Assembly (NCBI GenBank): GCA_038216025.1 | Contig: JBBQQK010000028.1 | Span: 1 to 12,923 of the forward strand | Source: JBBQQK01 sp038216025 | Lineage (GTDB): Bacteria; Patescibacteriota; UBA1384; XYA2-FULL-43-10; 1-14-0-10-43-13 | Reading direction: 5' to 3' | Length of the DNA stretch: 12,923 bases | Part shown: positions 5,583 through 12,437 of the stretch, one piece after another | How the letters are laid out: each line of letters opens with the position of its first letter | How positions within the stretch are numbered: the first letter of the stretch is position 1 | Translations under genes and position numbers: made by a program | Notes under the pieces: generated by a model | The model's input: only the letters and a program-made list of their open reading frames with translations | What the model was told of the DNA's origin: nothing | Database searches by the model: none

Positions 5583-6305
5583 ATGGCTATATTAATCGGA
5601 TTGGCTGCGTCGGCGTTTACTCTTCTAGGTGGACTTTTCGCTATTCGCTATAAAGACAAATTACATTTGATTCTTGGTTTTAGCGCCGGAGCCATTCTCG
5701 GCGTTGCCTTGTTCGACCTTTTGCCGGAATCGTTGGAGCTAGCAACCACTGCCTACGACATGAAGTTGGCGACCCTTTTAATTGCTCTAGGATTTATTCT
5801 ATTTATGATTTTTGATCGTGCATTTTCTTTACATGGATGCGAAGATCAGGAACATTGCCAGAACCAGAATCACAAGGGACAGCTAGGCGCTTTTACTTTT
5901 ATTATTCATAGCTTTATCGATGGTTTTGGTATCGGTCTTGCCTTCAAAATATCGCCTGCAATAGGTTGGGTAGTCGCAGCTGCGGTGCTTTCTCATGGAT
6001 TTTCCGACGGGATCAACACAGCAACGATGATACTGAAAAATAAAGGCAAACGTAACGATGCAATCAAATGGCTATTGCTTGATTCCCTAGCCCCGGCTCT
6101 CGGTGTTGCTTCTGCCTTTATGATTACTGTTTCAGAGCCAGTTCTTGGCTTGATACTTTCCGTTTTCACCGGTTTTTTCTTTTATATTGGCGCATGCGAT
6201 TTAATCCCAGAAAGCCACCATCGCCATCCGACTTTTTGGACCACTTTAATGACCATCTTAGGCATGGTCGTCATTTTCTTGGCAAGTAGTATAAGAACTA
6301 ATTAA
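5583..6305 (+). CDS. ZIP-family divalent metal transporter
   Basis: Protein of 240 residues with about eight hydrophobic segments, the ZIP topology. The transport-site helices show HSFIDGFGIG (109-118), matching the TM4 H-S-x-x-D/E-G motif, and SHGFSDG (137-143) in TM5 in place of the usual HEIPH/D-type motif. The paired motifs DLLPES (45-50) and DLIPESHH (206-213) flank the bundle. A Cys/His-rich loop, H84-G-C86 to H97, lies between TM3 and TM4 and may bind metal. It probably imports Zn, Fe or another divalent ion. It has its own promoter and a good Shine-Dalgarno sequence, so it is likely separate from malic enzyme. Ion specificity is unknown. Confidence 0.88.
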   Translation: MAILIGLAASAFTLLGGLFAIRYKDKLHLILGFSAGAILGVALFDLLPESLELATTAYDMKLATLLIALGFILFMIFDRAFSLHGCEDQEHCQNQNHKGQLGAFTFIIHSFIDGFGIGLAFKISPAIGWVVAAAVLSHGFSDGINTATMILKNKGKRNDAIKWLLLDSLAPALGVASAFMITVSEPVLGLILSVFTGFFFYIGACDLIPESHHRHPTFWTTLMTILGMVVIFLASSIRTN

Positions 6306-6493
6306 GCTAGTCTAAAAAATAAACAATTTGCCAATGTACCCGCATTGTCCACTGGCGACGACCAGAACGATAGCACTTCATTTAACGATTTTCTAAGTCC
6401 TTTTAGTCAACCGTCAGGAACAATTTTTAAAAGTTAGGATTCAGCATGTTTGATCCAGAAAAGGCCATCCTCTTATTATAAAAAAAGTATATT

Positions 6494-6502
6494 TGATATA
6501 TT
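6494..6502 (+). promoter_or_regulatory. Extended -10 promoter of the response regulator gene
   Basis: TGATATATT (6494-6502) is a TGn-extended -10 box in a very AT-rich stretch, with no convincing -35 box. A start near 6509 gives a leader of about 37 nt. Nearly the same sequence occurs ahead of the methyltransferase and glycosyltransferase genes. Confidence 0.4.
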
Positions 6503-6545
6503 ATTATATCGTAGAACTAATAGTTTGCTTAGACCAAGGAGGAAT

Positions 6546-6953
6546 ATGACCGGAAAGAAAAAGGATAAAAAGATCGTTGTTGTTGAAGACGAAGAATCAA
6601 TCGCCAAAATGTACGTCGATCGCTTAACAAGGGAAGGCTACGAAGTCACCTTGGCCGGAGACGGCGAAAAAGGCATTGAAATAATACTGGCAACCAAACC
6701 GGACTTCGTTCTTCTTGATATCATGTTGCCGAAAAAAAACGGGTTTGAAGTACTAGAGCTTGTTAGAAAAACACCTGAAGTAAATTCTGTCCCTGTTATA
6801 GTTCTGTCAGCATTTCAAAATCCAGAGTATGTAGAAAGAGTAAACAATTTTGGTGCAAATGGTTTTTTCAATAAGGCTGTAACTATGCCTCATGAAATCG
6901 CTTTCATGATCAATAAAATATTATTCCCAGAAGAGAGCTTTGAACTTTTTTAA
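6546..6953 (+). CDS. Single-domain (CheY-like) response regulator
   Basis: Protein of 135 residues containing only a receiver domain. The acidic pocket E14/D15, phospho-acceptor D58 in VLLDIMLPKKNGFEVL, S88 at the conserved Ser/Thr position and K110 in FFNKAV are all in place, so it should be phosphorylatable. There is no DNA-binding or output domain. The start is ATG 6546, preceded by AAGGAGG (6536-6542) with a short 3-nt spacer; the open frame extends upstream to 6450 but that part has no Shine-Dalgarno sequence and reads as AT-rich leader. No histidine kinase is in the window. It may act by protein-protein contact; such orphan receivers are common near pilus or motility systems, none of which is seen here. 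Confidence 0.9.
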   Translation: MTGKKKDKKIVVVEDEESIAKMYVDRLTREGYEVTLAGDGEKGIEIILATKPDFVLLDIMLPKKNGFEVLELVRKTPEVNSVPVIVLSAFQNPEYVERVNNFGANGFFNKAVTMPHEIAFMINKILFPEESFELF

Positions 6954-6967
6954 GCGGTAAAATCAAG

Positions 6968-7501
6968 TTACGGGGCGACCAAAAAGTAAACTGCTAATCC
7001 GAGGGAAGTAAAAAATAAACATAAAAAGACCAAAGCAAGTATTCCTGCTATTTTGGCGCCTTTCAAATAATTGATGGCTTGGAAGTGGATGGTTTTAGAT
7101 CTAAATAAAGCCGCCAAACCAGCAAAAGCAGCCGATAAGGCCAAGAGACCCAACGCATAGTTTGACGATCTTTTTATATCATCCAGTTCTTTTTGAAGAT
7201 CTTCTTTTTCTGTATTCAACTTATCAATATTTTCGTCTCGCTTCGCTATCTCATCTTGAGATTGAGTCAATGATTGTTCTAGGTCAGTTGTTTTTAATAA
7301 TAGTGCATTATTGACTATCTGTAATTCTTTAAAGTTAGCGTCTTGAGTGGTTGATAAAATAAGACACTGTTTTAGTTTCTCGTTCAAAGTTATTTTTGTT
7401 TCCGTTCTGAGTTCAATCGGTTCTTGCCCGGCATAAGCCTTGATACAAAAAGCAAAAGTGCAGAAAAGAATAGCAAGGCTATAAAATGTTTTAAATCTCA
7501 T
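6968..7501 (-). CDS. Coiled-coil membrane protein, unknown function
   Basis: Protein of 177 residues, not recognised as a named family. Residues 1-24 look like a signal peptide ending in KAYA. A long coiled coil rich in E, K, Q, L and D spans about residues 40-112 (for example LNTEKEDLQKELDDIKR). Two hydrophobic segments follow, about 116-134 and 148-175, and the chain stops almost at once after the second. A coil outside the membrane with an anchoring hairpin behind it is the simplest reading. Start choice: ATG 7501 gives a clean signal peptide; an in-frame TTG at 7528 adds nine residues, and neither has a well-placed Shine-Dalgarno sequence. It lies downstream of the MscS-like gene on the same strand, 107 bp away, and converges with the response regulator. 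Confidence 0.65.
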   Translation of the reverse strand: MRFKTFYSLAILFCTFAFCIKAYAGQEPIELRTETKITLNEKLKQCLILSTTQDANFKELQIVNNALLLKTTDLEQSLTQSQDEIAKRDENIDKLNTEKEDLQKELDDIKRSSNYALGLLALSAAFAGLAALFRSKTIHFQAINYLKGAKIAGILALVFLCLFFTSLGLAVYFLVAP

Positions 7502-7533
7502 TTGGCTAGAAATTATTACTCCAACCAAATAGT

Positions 7534-7568
7534 ATATTACAAATCGCTTGCTTTAAAGTTTGTAATAT
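7534..7568. promoter_or_regulatory. Inverted repeat between the two minus-strand membrane genes
   Basis: ATATTACAAA (7534-7543) and TTTGTAATAT (7559-7568) are perfect 10-bp arms around a 15-nt centre that itself contains CTTTAAAG. It lies 33 bp upstream of the coiled-coil gene start. TATACT (7531-7536, minus strand) overlaps the proximal arm and could be a -10 box. It may be an operator, or a terminator-like hairpin for the MscS-like gene, though a T run is not obvious. Confidence 0.4.
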
Positions 7569-7608
7569 ATTTAAAAATAAAACTAGACCAGTTGTGATAT
7601 TTTACAAT

Positions 7609-8337
7609 TCACCGTTTTTGATATTTTGACTTGATTCTCTGAGCATCTTGAGTGGCTCGTTCTGCGCCGACATGGACATCCCGTCGCACTTGGGACATGC
7701 CTCTGGCTCCTCGGTCATAAGCCTGCTCCAAAATTTTAGCAGCAACGTCTCGCCCGCCCAAGCCAAATGCAAGAGCAAAAGCAAGGGAGAACGCCCCGAT
7801 AAGAGCAATATAGGTTGTAGATATGATCACTGGAGCAATTCCCAATTGTTCAAGAATTGCGAATCCGGCAATACTTAATATGATTACGGGTATTACAGTG
7901 GAAGCAATACGACCGGTAGGAGTATCGCCCATCCAACGAATTAACATACTTGAAACTAATCCGGAGAAGCTAAGCGCAAGCAGAAGAATGAAAATGGCAG
8001 CTATTAAATTTGGCACATATCCATAAATTCTATTAACAAGATCTGTCAGTACCGGAATCTCTAATGCTCCGATCACTATAGTAACCGTAACAATTATCAC
8101 CAGCCAGTAAACAATACTTCCAATAGTCAGCGCTGGATTGTCGGTTAGCTTCCTAACAAAGCTATCTGCAGGAGATTCTTCCATCTTCCTGTTGAGGCCA
8201 GTATTCTCCAAAAGGGATTTAACAACCGATTTTAAGATCAGAGCGATAATCCAGCCGATTATTAAGATAAAAATCGCTCCAATCAAGTTAGGTATCCAGT
8301 CAACAAACGAATCAATAATTCGCCCGAATTCGTCCAT
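7609..8337 (-). CDS. MscS-related protein with two conserved TM-helix repeats
   Basis: Protein of 242 residues. Two copies of a transmembrane-helix unit are evident: WIPNLIGAIFILIIGWIIA (14-32) and YVPNLIAAIFILLLALSFSG (107-126), the pattern of the conserved TM-helix repeat family (PF05552) linked to mechanosensitive-channel-like proteins. Further hydrophobic segments lie at about 73-92, 146-164 and 170-190, and GLGGRDVAAKILEQAY (192-207) resembles the end of the pore-lining helix of MscS. The beta domain and the cytoplasmic vestibule of true MscS are missing; instead a basic tail of about 35 residues ends the chain. Start: AAGGAAG is well placed before ATG 8337. A channel or osmotic-stress role is plausible but not shown. 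Confidence 0.75.
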   Translation of the reverse strand: MDEFGRIIDSFVDWIPNLIGAIFILIIGWIIALILKSVVKSLLENTGLNRKMEESPADSFVRKLTDNPALTIGSIVYWLVIIVTVTIVIGALEIPVLTDLVNRIYGYVPNLIAAIFILLLALSFSGLVSSMLIRWMGDTPTGRIASTVIPVIILSIAGFAILEQLGIAPVIISTTYIALIGAFSLAFALAFGLGGRDVAAKILEQAYDRGARGMSQVRRDVHVGAERATQDAQRIKSKYQKR

Positions 8338-8451
8338 AATAACTTCCTTTTTTAATAATTGTCTTAATCATTATGTTCTAGGGACCAAGAAAAAACATTA
8401 ATTTTTCGTCCAAAAGATTGTCGATTGTTCATGGGGTATTTGTCTTTTAAG

Positions 8452-8486
8452 CCAAAGTAAAAGCCGCCCTCCATAAGGAAAGCGGC
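8452..8486 (-). terminator. Intrinsic terminator of the glycosyltransferase gene
   Basis: On the minus strand the stem GCCGCTTTCC / GGAGGGCGGC (8477-8486 with 8463-8472) pairs 10 bp, two of them G-U, around a 4-nt loop and is followed by TTTTACTTT. It begins right after the TAG stop at 8487-8489. Confidence 0.85.
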
Positions 8487-9746
8487 CTATTTACGACCGG
8501 ACATAATAACCCGATCAATGTAGTTAGTGAATTGTTTCGTATAACGTTGCGGATCGTTCACTTGAACCGCCTGTTGATATTGGCGTTCAGAAATCTCTTT
8601 CATCAAGTCAGGACGGCTACGGAACCAATTGATTCTCTCTCCTATTTGCCGTGGATCATTTGGAAAGACTAGCCTTGACTCGTCTTTCAATCTAGCGTGT
8701 AAGGGCGTTCCGGCGGAAACGATTGTTAGCACTTTAGCAAGAAGAGCTTCTTCCAAAACCAGTCCCTGAGTTTCGCTCAAAGAGAGAAACAAACAGAACT
8801 GACAAATTTGCAAGAATTTCATCGCCTCACCGTGATCCATGTAACCAAGAAAGAATATCAAATGGCTTGTTCCAAGCTTCTCTGCCAGAGCTAGTAGCTT
8901 CAGTCGGCATTGTTCATGGCATTCGCCGGCAAAGACCAGAATGGGTTTATCTGCCTCATTTTTACATCTTCCCACCGAGGCGGCATGAGCTGAAACCGAC
9001 TTATCGAGCCCTTTTTCGTCGCTTACACGGCCAAGAACTACGAAAATATCATGATTCCGAAGTTCCCAAGGAATACATTTCTTGTATTTGAGAAAAAACC
9101 ACTGTCTATACTCTCTTTTTTGGTCCCCGTTCATTAAGGAAATAAGGTTGACTGTCGAAGGAAAGACCTCATTCACCTCGATGCCAAGTTTTGCCAGTTT
9201 GTCTGCATACAATTTACTTGGTGCCACAGAAAGAGCTGCATGCTGATGAACCCAACGACTCCTTCTCCATTGGCTCAGTAGAGCCGATGGCTGAAATGGC
9301 AAAGAAACTCGAGTCCTGATATAGAACCACCAGTCAGTATGATTTTGTACACCATATGGAATTCCCAGCTCATATGCGGCGATAGCAACCTGCTCAGCTG
9401 TTGGCTGATCTCCGTTGATCCAGATATAAGAAGGATCGAACTCTTTCATCCGTGCCTGAAGTTCTTGGTTTGCCTGCCTGCCCCCAGGAGAATAATATGG
9501 AACAGTCGATCGGTAGCCCGGTTCAACCGTTGCCATCCAGCTAGGTATCCGATCAAGCGTAAGAGATGGAAGCTGCCAAACGCCTTCGCTAACCTCTACG
9601 TCCGGGTAGTACGGCTGAATACGAATTGCACCAGTAATAGCACGCTGCTTCCTAACCAGGACCTCAACTCCGTTTCCCTCGCGGCTCTCAGGATTTTCGG
9701 CTGAAATTATCCCATTAGAATAACCATCTTTCAAGGTGTCTGACAC
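8487..9746 (-). CDS. GT4-type (GT-B fold) glycosyltransferase
   Basis: Protein of 419 residues. The C-terminal nucleotide-sugar domain is clear: GRVSDEKGLD (239-248), FAGE (272-275), LGYMDHGE (300-307) and the E-x7-E motif ETQGLVLEE (325-333) followed by AGTP. The N-terminal acceptor domain is weaker but has PDVEVSEGVWQLPSLTL (48-64) and AAYELGIPYGVQNHT (123-137), as in GT4 mannosyl- or glucosyl-transferases that act on lipids or glycans. The usual first strand is missing: the frame opens only two codons before GTG 9746, so the N-terminus may be shortened or rebuilt. GTG 9746 abuts AGGAGG; TTG 9734 is another possible start. The gene looks richer in G+C than its neighbours. Acceptor and sugar are unknown. 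Confidence 0.8.
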   Translation of the reverse strand: MSDTLKDGYSNGIISAENPESREGNGVEVLVRKQRAITGAIRIQPYYPDVEVSEGVWQLPSLTLDRIPSWMATVEPGYRSTVPYYSPGGRQANQELQARMKEFDPSYIWINGDQPTAEQVAIAAYELGIPYGVQNHTDWWFYIRTRVSLPFQPSALLSQWRRSRWVHQHAALSVAPSKLYADKLAKLGIEVNEVFPSTVNLISLMNGDQKREYRQWFFLKYKKCIPWELRNHDIFVVLGRVSDEKGLDKSVSAHAASVGRCKNEADKPILVFAGECHEQCRLKLLALAEKLGTSHLIFFLGYMDHGEAMKFLQICQFCLFLSLSETQGLVLEEALLAKVLTIVSAGTPLHARLKDESRLVFPNDPRQIGERINWFRSRPDLMKEISERQYQQAVQVNDPQRYTKQFTNYIDRVIMSGRK

Positions 9747-9748
9747 CT
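9734..9748. repeat. 15-bp palindrome over the glycosyltransferase start
   Basis: AGGTGTC-T-GACACCT is a perfect palindrome with 7-bp arms around one base. On the minus strand it contains part of the Shine-Dalgarno sequence and the GTG start of the glycosyltransferase gene, so folding would hide the start site; it also encodes the first residues, VSDT. A short dispersed palindrome inserted here is an alternative origin. Confidence 0.55.
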
Positions 9749-9786
9749 CCTCTCATTTTGGAATGTGCGCCATATAGGCACTTGCT

Positions 9787-9815
9787 AATATATCAATGCT
9801 GCCTATTAAAATCAA
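9787..9815 (-). promoter_or_regulatory. Promoter of the glycosyltransferase gene
   Basis: On the minus strand TTGATT (9810-9815) and TATATT (9787-9792) are 17 bp apart, and TGA before the -10 box makes it TGn-extended. A start near 9780 gives a leader of about 35 nt. A 7-bp inverted repeat ATAGGCA / TGCCTAT (9774-9780, 9800-9806) brackets it and could be an operator shared with the divergent methyltransferase gene. Confidence 0.5.
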
Positions 9816-9819
9816 ACTT

Positions 9820-9828
9820 TGATATACT
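9820..9828 (+). promoter_or_regulatory. Extended -10 promoter of the methyltransferase gene
   Basis: TGATATACT (9820-9828) is a TGn-extended -10 box 6 bp before the ATG at 9835. The expected start point falls on the ATG itself, so the transcript would be leaderless; in keeping with this, no Shine-Dalgarno sequence is present. No good -35 box is seen. Confidence 0.45.
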
Positions 9829-9834
9829 TATATC

Positions 9835-10380
9835 ATGCTCGCAATACTATTACTTATGCTTTTGATTTCAGCTTTTGTCCTTTTCTGGCAAGCCAGTTTG
9901 CTGTTAGCAACTTTAATTGGAGCCCCGACCGTTTATGCCAACAAGGAGGCAATAGGGAAAGCACTGAAATTGGCAGGTGTGAAAAAATATGAAACTGTAA
10001 TTGACTTAGGTTGCGGCGATGGTAGAAGTTTATTTATCGCAGCCGAAAAATATGGCGCCAAGGCTATTGGTATCGAACGATCTCTGTATTGTTATTTTCT
10101 TGTAAAATTGAAGATTTATATTTTTAAACGGAAAGATATAGAAATTTATTTTGGTGATTTTTCCAAAAAAGATCAACTAATTAAAGAGGCCGATGTTATC
10201 TACGCTTATCTCTTAACCTCAGTCATGAAGGAAAAGGAAGATTGGTTTTTTAGTAATACCAAAAAAAACGCAAGGATAGTATCATTGGCTTTTCCATTTA
10301 CAAACCATGAAGCAAAAAAACAGACGGCTGCAAGTAATCTAGGAAAATTAACTAATATATATATGTATACAAACCACTAA
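9835..10380 (+). CDS. Membrane-anchored FAM173-like class I SAM-dependent methyltransferase
   Basis: Protein of 181 residues. Residues 1-29 form one N-terminal membrane helix. GAPTVYANKEAIGKALKLAG (29-48) precedes SAM motif I VIDLGCGDGRSLF (55-67), then the acidic motif II GIERS (79-83), IYFGDF (104-109) and ARIVSLAFPF (146-155). The order of an N-terminal helix, a short pre-domain, GxGDGR, an acidic residue at the end of strand 2 and a final RxxxxxFPF matches FAM173, the family of the eukaryotic lysine methyltransferases that modify ATP synthase subunit c and the ADP/ATP carrier. The substrate here is unknown; a membrane protein lysine is a fair guess from the family. It lies 39 nt upstream of the next gene and is probably co-transcribed with it. 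Confidence 0.75.
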   Translation: MLAILLLMLLISAFVLFWQASLLLATLIGAPTVYANKEAIGKALKLAGVKKYETVIDLGCGDGRSLFIAAEKYGAKAIGIERSLYCYFLVKLKIYIFKRKDIEIYFGDFSKKDQLIKEADVIYAYLLTSVMKEKEDWFFSNTKKNARIVSLAFPFTNHEAKKQTAASNLGKLTNIYMYTNH

Positions 10381-10419
10381 TGTTGCGATAATCCTTCACT
10401 TTAGGATAAGATAAATTTT

Positions 10420-12018
10420 ATGGACAAAGAACAAAAGCCAGAAGTCAAGGAAATTGCAGCTGCTTCAATCAAATTTTTTGAGAATTTTTTTACTTCAGAT
10501 ACAAAAGCCAGGAACATCAACTCTGAAAATGATAAAGCGGTTAGTTCTGCCCTTATATATGAGAAGTTCAGAGTTGCGCTGGAATACCAAGAAGAGCATC
10601 TGATATTCAAAAATGCTATTTCAAGAATAGTCCGGCGCAAGTATACGCTTTCTTCCAGCATCTCAGCAGATAAGCTGTTTCAAGATCTGGTGATAGAGCT
10701 ATCGTGGGCCAACTACTTAAACCCAGAAACTATCGATCCGAAAGAAAGCGAATCTATTGTCAAAATATTGGAACGCTATCTTGCTATTTTAAAGTATTCA
10801 GAATCGGTCTATCTAAGCAAACACGAATTACAAAAAAAAATAATTAATTGGATGGCATGTGAAATAGAAGAGTTGCTTAACCCTGTGCCCGAAAGAGAAT
10901 CTTTAGTCGATTTCTGCTATTCTGTTCTAAAAAATGACCTGAATACAGATGGCTCAAAAATTACCGAAATAGAAAACGAGCACCAACTAAAACTGGCTAT
11001 TTTTGTTCTTATTTACAAACCAGACCAATCGTTGATTGAATATTGGGTCCTAAACACTATTTATCCCAAATGGAGAAGTTTTTCTACAGAAGAAGCAAAA
11101 AGGTTTGCAAAAAGTTTCGAGCCTAACAACAATTCAGTTAACAAAGAAATATTCAACCGGTACAGAACTAAATATTTACAATATACGAAGCGCAATGTTG
11201 TTCCGTTCATTTTGATAAATAATCTTCGAAAGGTCAAAGAATATAGCGCAGGATCAATCGATAAGAATTATTTAACTTTAAAAAGCGATCTTCTAAAAAT
11301 TTATGATCAGTTGGTTTCGGAATCTCAAGAAAAAGTATGGCGAGGAACTATCAGAGCGTTAATATTCATATTAATGACCAAAATATCTTTGGCTTTTCTT
11401 CTGGAATTACCTTTCGACCGCTATTTAACCGGAGAGATTAATTATGTCTCGCTCACGATCAATGTCTGCTTGCCCCCTGTTCTCATGCTTTTCCTCGGCT
11501 CGTTTCTAAAATCACCGGGTGAAAAAAACCGAGTCGTATTAGCAAAAGCGATTGACAACATATTGTACTTGGGCAAGATAGGCGGCAATAAATTCAAATT
11601 AGCAAAAACCAAAATATCTTCAACTGAAAAGTTATTCAATCTTTTTTACACCACTTTTTCCGTAGGAATCATTGGACTTGTAGTATGGCTGCTACTTCAT
11701 CTTGAATTCAATTTTTTAAGCATTCTCCTCTTCTTTATATTTGTTTCTGCGGTATCGTTTTTTTCCTTTCGCATTCGAAATATAGTGCTAGAACTGCTGA
11801 TGACCAATTCAAAAGAAAATTGGGTTGTCTCTTTGATTGAATTTGTTTTCCTGCCTTTTATAAGAATCGGAAAACACATCTCAGAAAGGTTGTCTCGATC
11901 AAATCCATTTATTCTAGCCTTAGATTTTCTAATCGAGGCGCCACTTAAAACAATTATTAGAATAGTAAATTCTTGGCTAAAATTCATAAATACTAAAAAA
12001 GAAGAGATCGAATACTAA
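10420..12018 (+). CDS. Large conserved-looking membrane protein of unknown function
   Basis: Protein of 532 residues that I cannot assign to a named family. The first 305 residues are soluble and mostly helical, with no signal peptide, so this half should be cytosolic. About four strong hydrophobic segments follow (311-331, 343-364, 408-428, 430-451), with a weaker amphipathic stretch near 466-485. Two short charged loops hold SPGEKN (365-370) and KFKLAKTKIS (391-400). The tail is basic and amphipathic and ends in KKEEIEY. No catalytic motif, Walker box or metal site stands out. It is AT-rich like the surrounding genes. The Shine-Dalgarno sequence is weak (AGGATAAG, about 10 nt from ATG). It follows the methyltransferase closely, which makes a functional pair possible. 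Confidence 0.7.
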   Translation: MDKEQKPEVKEIAAASIKFFENFFTSDTKARNINSENDKAVSSALIYEKFRVALEYQEEHLIFKNAISRIVRRKYTLSSSISADKLFQDLVIELSWANYLNPETIDPKESESIVKILERYLAILKYSESVYLSKHELQKKIINWMACEIEELLNPVPERESLVDFCYSVLKNDLNTDGSKITEIENEHQLKLAIFVLIYKPDQSLIEYWVLNTIYPKWRSFSTEEAKRFAKSFEPNNNSVNKEIFNRYRTKYLQYTKRNVVPFILINNLRKVKEYSAGSIDKNYLTLKSDLLKIYDQLVSESQEKVWRGTIRALIFILMTKISLAFLLELPFDRYLTGEINYVSLTINVCLPPVLMLFLGSFLKSPGEKNRVVLAKAIDNILYLGKIGGNKFKLAKTKISSTEKLFNLFYTTFSVGIIGLVVWLLLHLEFNFLSILLFFIFVSAVSFFSFRIRNIVLELLMTNSKENWVVSLIEFVFLPFIRIGKHISERLSRSNPFILALDFLIEAPLKTIIRIVNSWLKFINTKKEEIEY

Positions 12019-12055
12019 TCCTATAAAATGTATTTCACTTCAAGTAGTTAAGAGG

Positions 12056-12256
12056 CTAATCATTGAAGTCAATTTTAACCTCAGATGTGCCGAGGACTTG
12101 GTCATCCGATGACAACTTTGCTGTATCTATCGTCGTTTGCATAAGCTTTTCTTTACTAGCTTGATATTTTTTGTATATTACAAAGCCAGCGGACAAGAGA
12201 ACGATCGAGCAAGCTCCAATTAATATGGCGACTTTTTTACTAATCCTTTTTTTCAA
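12056..12256 (-). CDS. Small single-pass membrane protein
   Basis: Protein of 66 residues starting at TTG 12254-12256. AAGGAGG lies 5 nt before that TTG, which makes it a much better start than the in-frame ATG at 12295. That ATG lies inside the REP-like repeat and has no Shine-Dalgarno sequence. A basic start (KKRISKK) leads into one hydrophobic helix (about residues 8-24), then a charged tail, KKYQASKEK to VKIDFND, which should lie outside the cell. No motif is recognised. It converges with the large membrane protein gene. It may be a short complete anchor protein or a remnant of a longer one. Confidence 0.55.
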   Translation of the reverse strand: MKKRISKKVAILIGACSIVLLSAGFVIYKKYQASKEKLMQTTIDTAKLSSDDQVLGTSEVKIDFND

Positions 12257-12280
12257 AATATCCTCCTTCTGGAAACTGCT

Positions 12281-12364
12281 GTCATTGCGAGCCATCCCGC
12301 CATCGGCGAGAGGCGCGGCAATCTATCGTAATGAGAGATTGATTCGTGACACACTCGCAATGAC
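12281..12364. repeat. REP-like palindromic repeat, well preserved copy
   Basis: GTCATTGCGAG (12281-12291) and CTCGCAATGAC (12354-12364) are perfect 11-bp inverted ends of an 84-bp element, with inner complementary pieces (CAATCT / AGATTG). The ends match the widespread bacterial extragenic palindrome type beginning GTCATTGCGAG. It sits just upstream of the small membrane protein gene and supplies a false in-frame ATG to it. A degenerate relative lies at 2838-2914. Confidence 0.8.
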
Positions 12365-12414
12365 GGTACATCGAACGGTTGCTCCCTCCTGCGCTGCAAA
12401 GGTTAATTAACATA

Positions 12415-12437
12415 TTGGACTCTAACAAGGAGTCCAA
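12415..12437 (+). promoter_or_regulatory. Hairpin hiding the ribosome site of the transposase fragment
   Basis: TTGGACTC (12415-12422) and GAGTCCAA (12430-12437) form a perfect 8-bp stem with a 7-nt loop. The right arm and loop include the Shine-Dalgarno sequence AAGGAG (12427-12432) and end on the base before the ATG at 12438. Transcripts that read in from outside would fold this way, a known means by which insertion sequences limit transposase synthesis. Confidence 0.6.

Noticed and set aside
3568..6305. Arsenic resistance island
   Set aside because: Only the ArsR family member points to arsenic; no arsB, acr3, arsC, arsM or arsD was found, and the partners are redox and general metal-transport genes.
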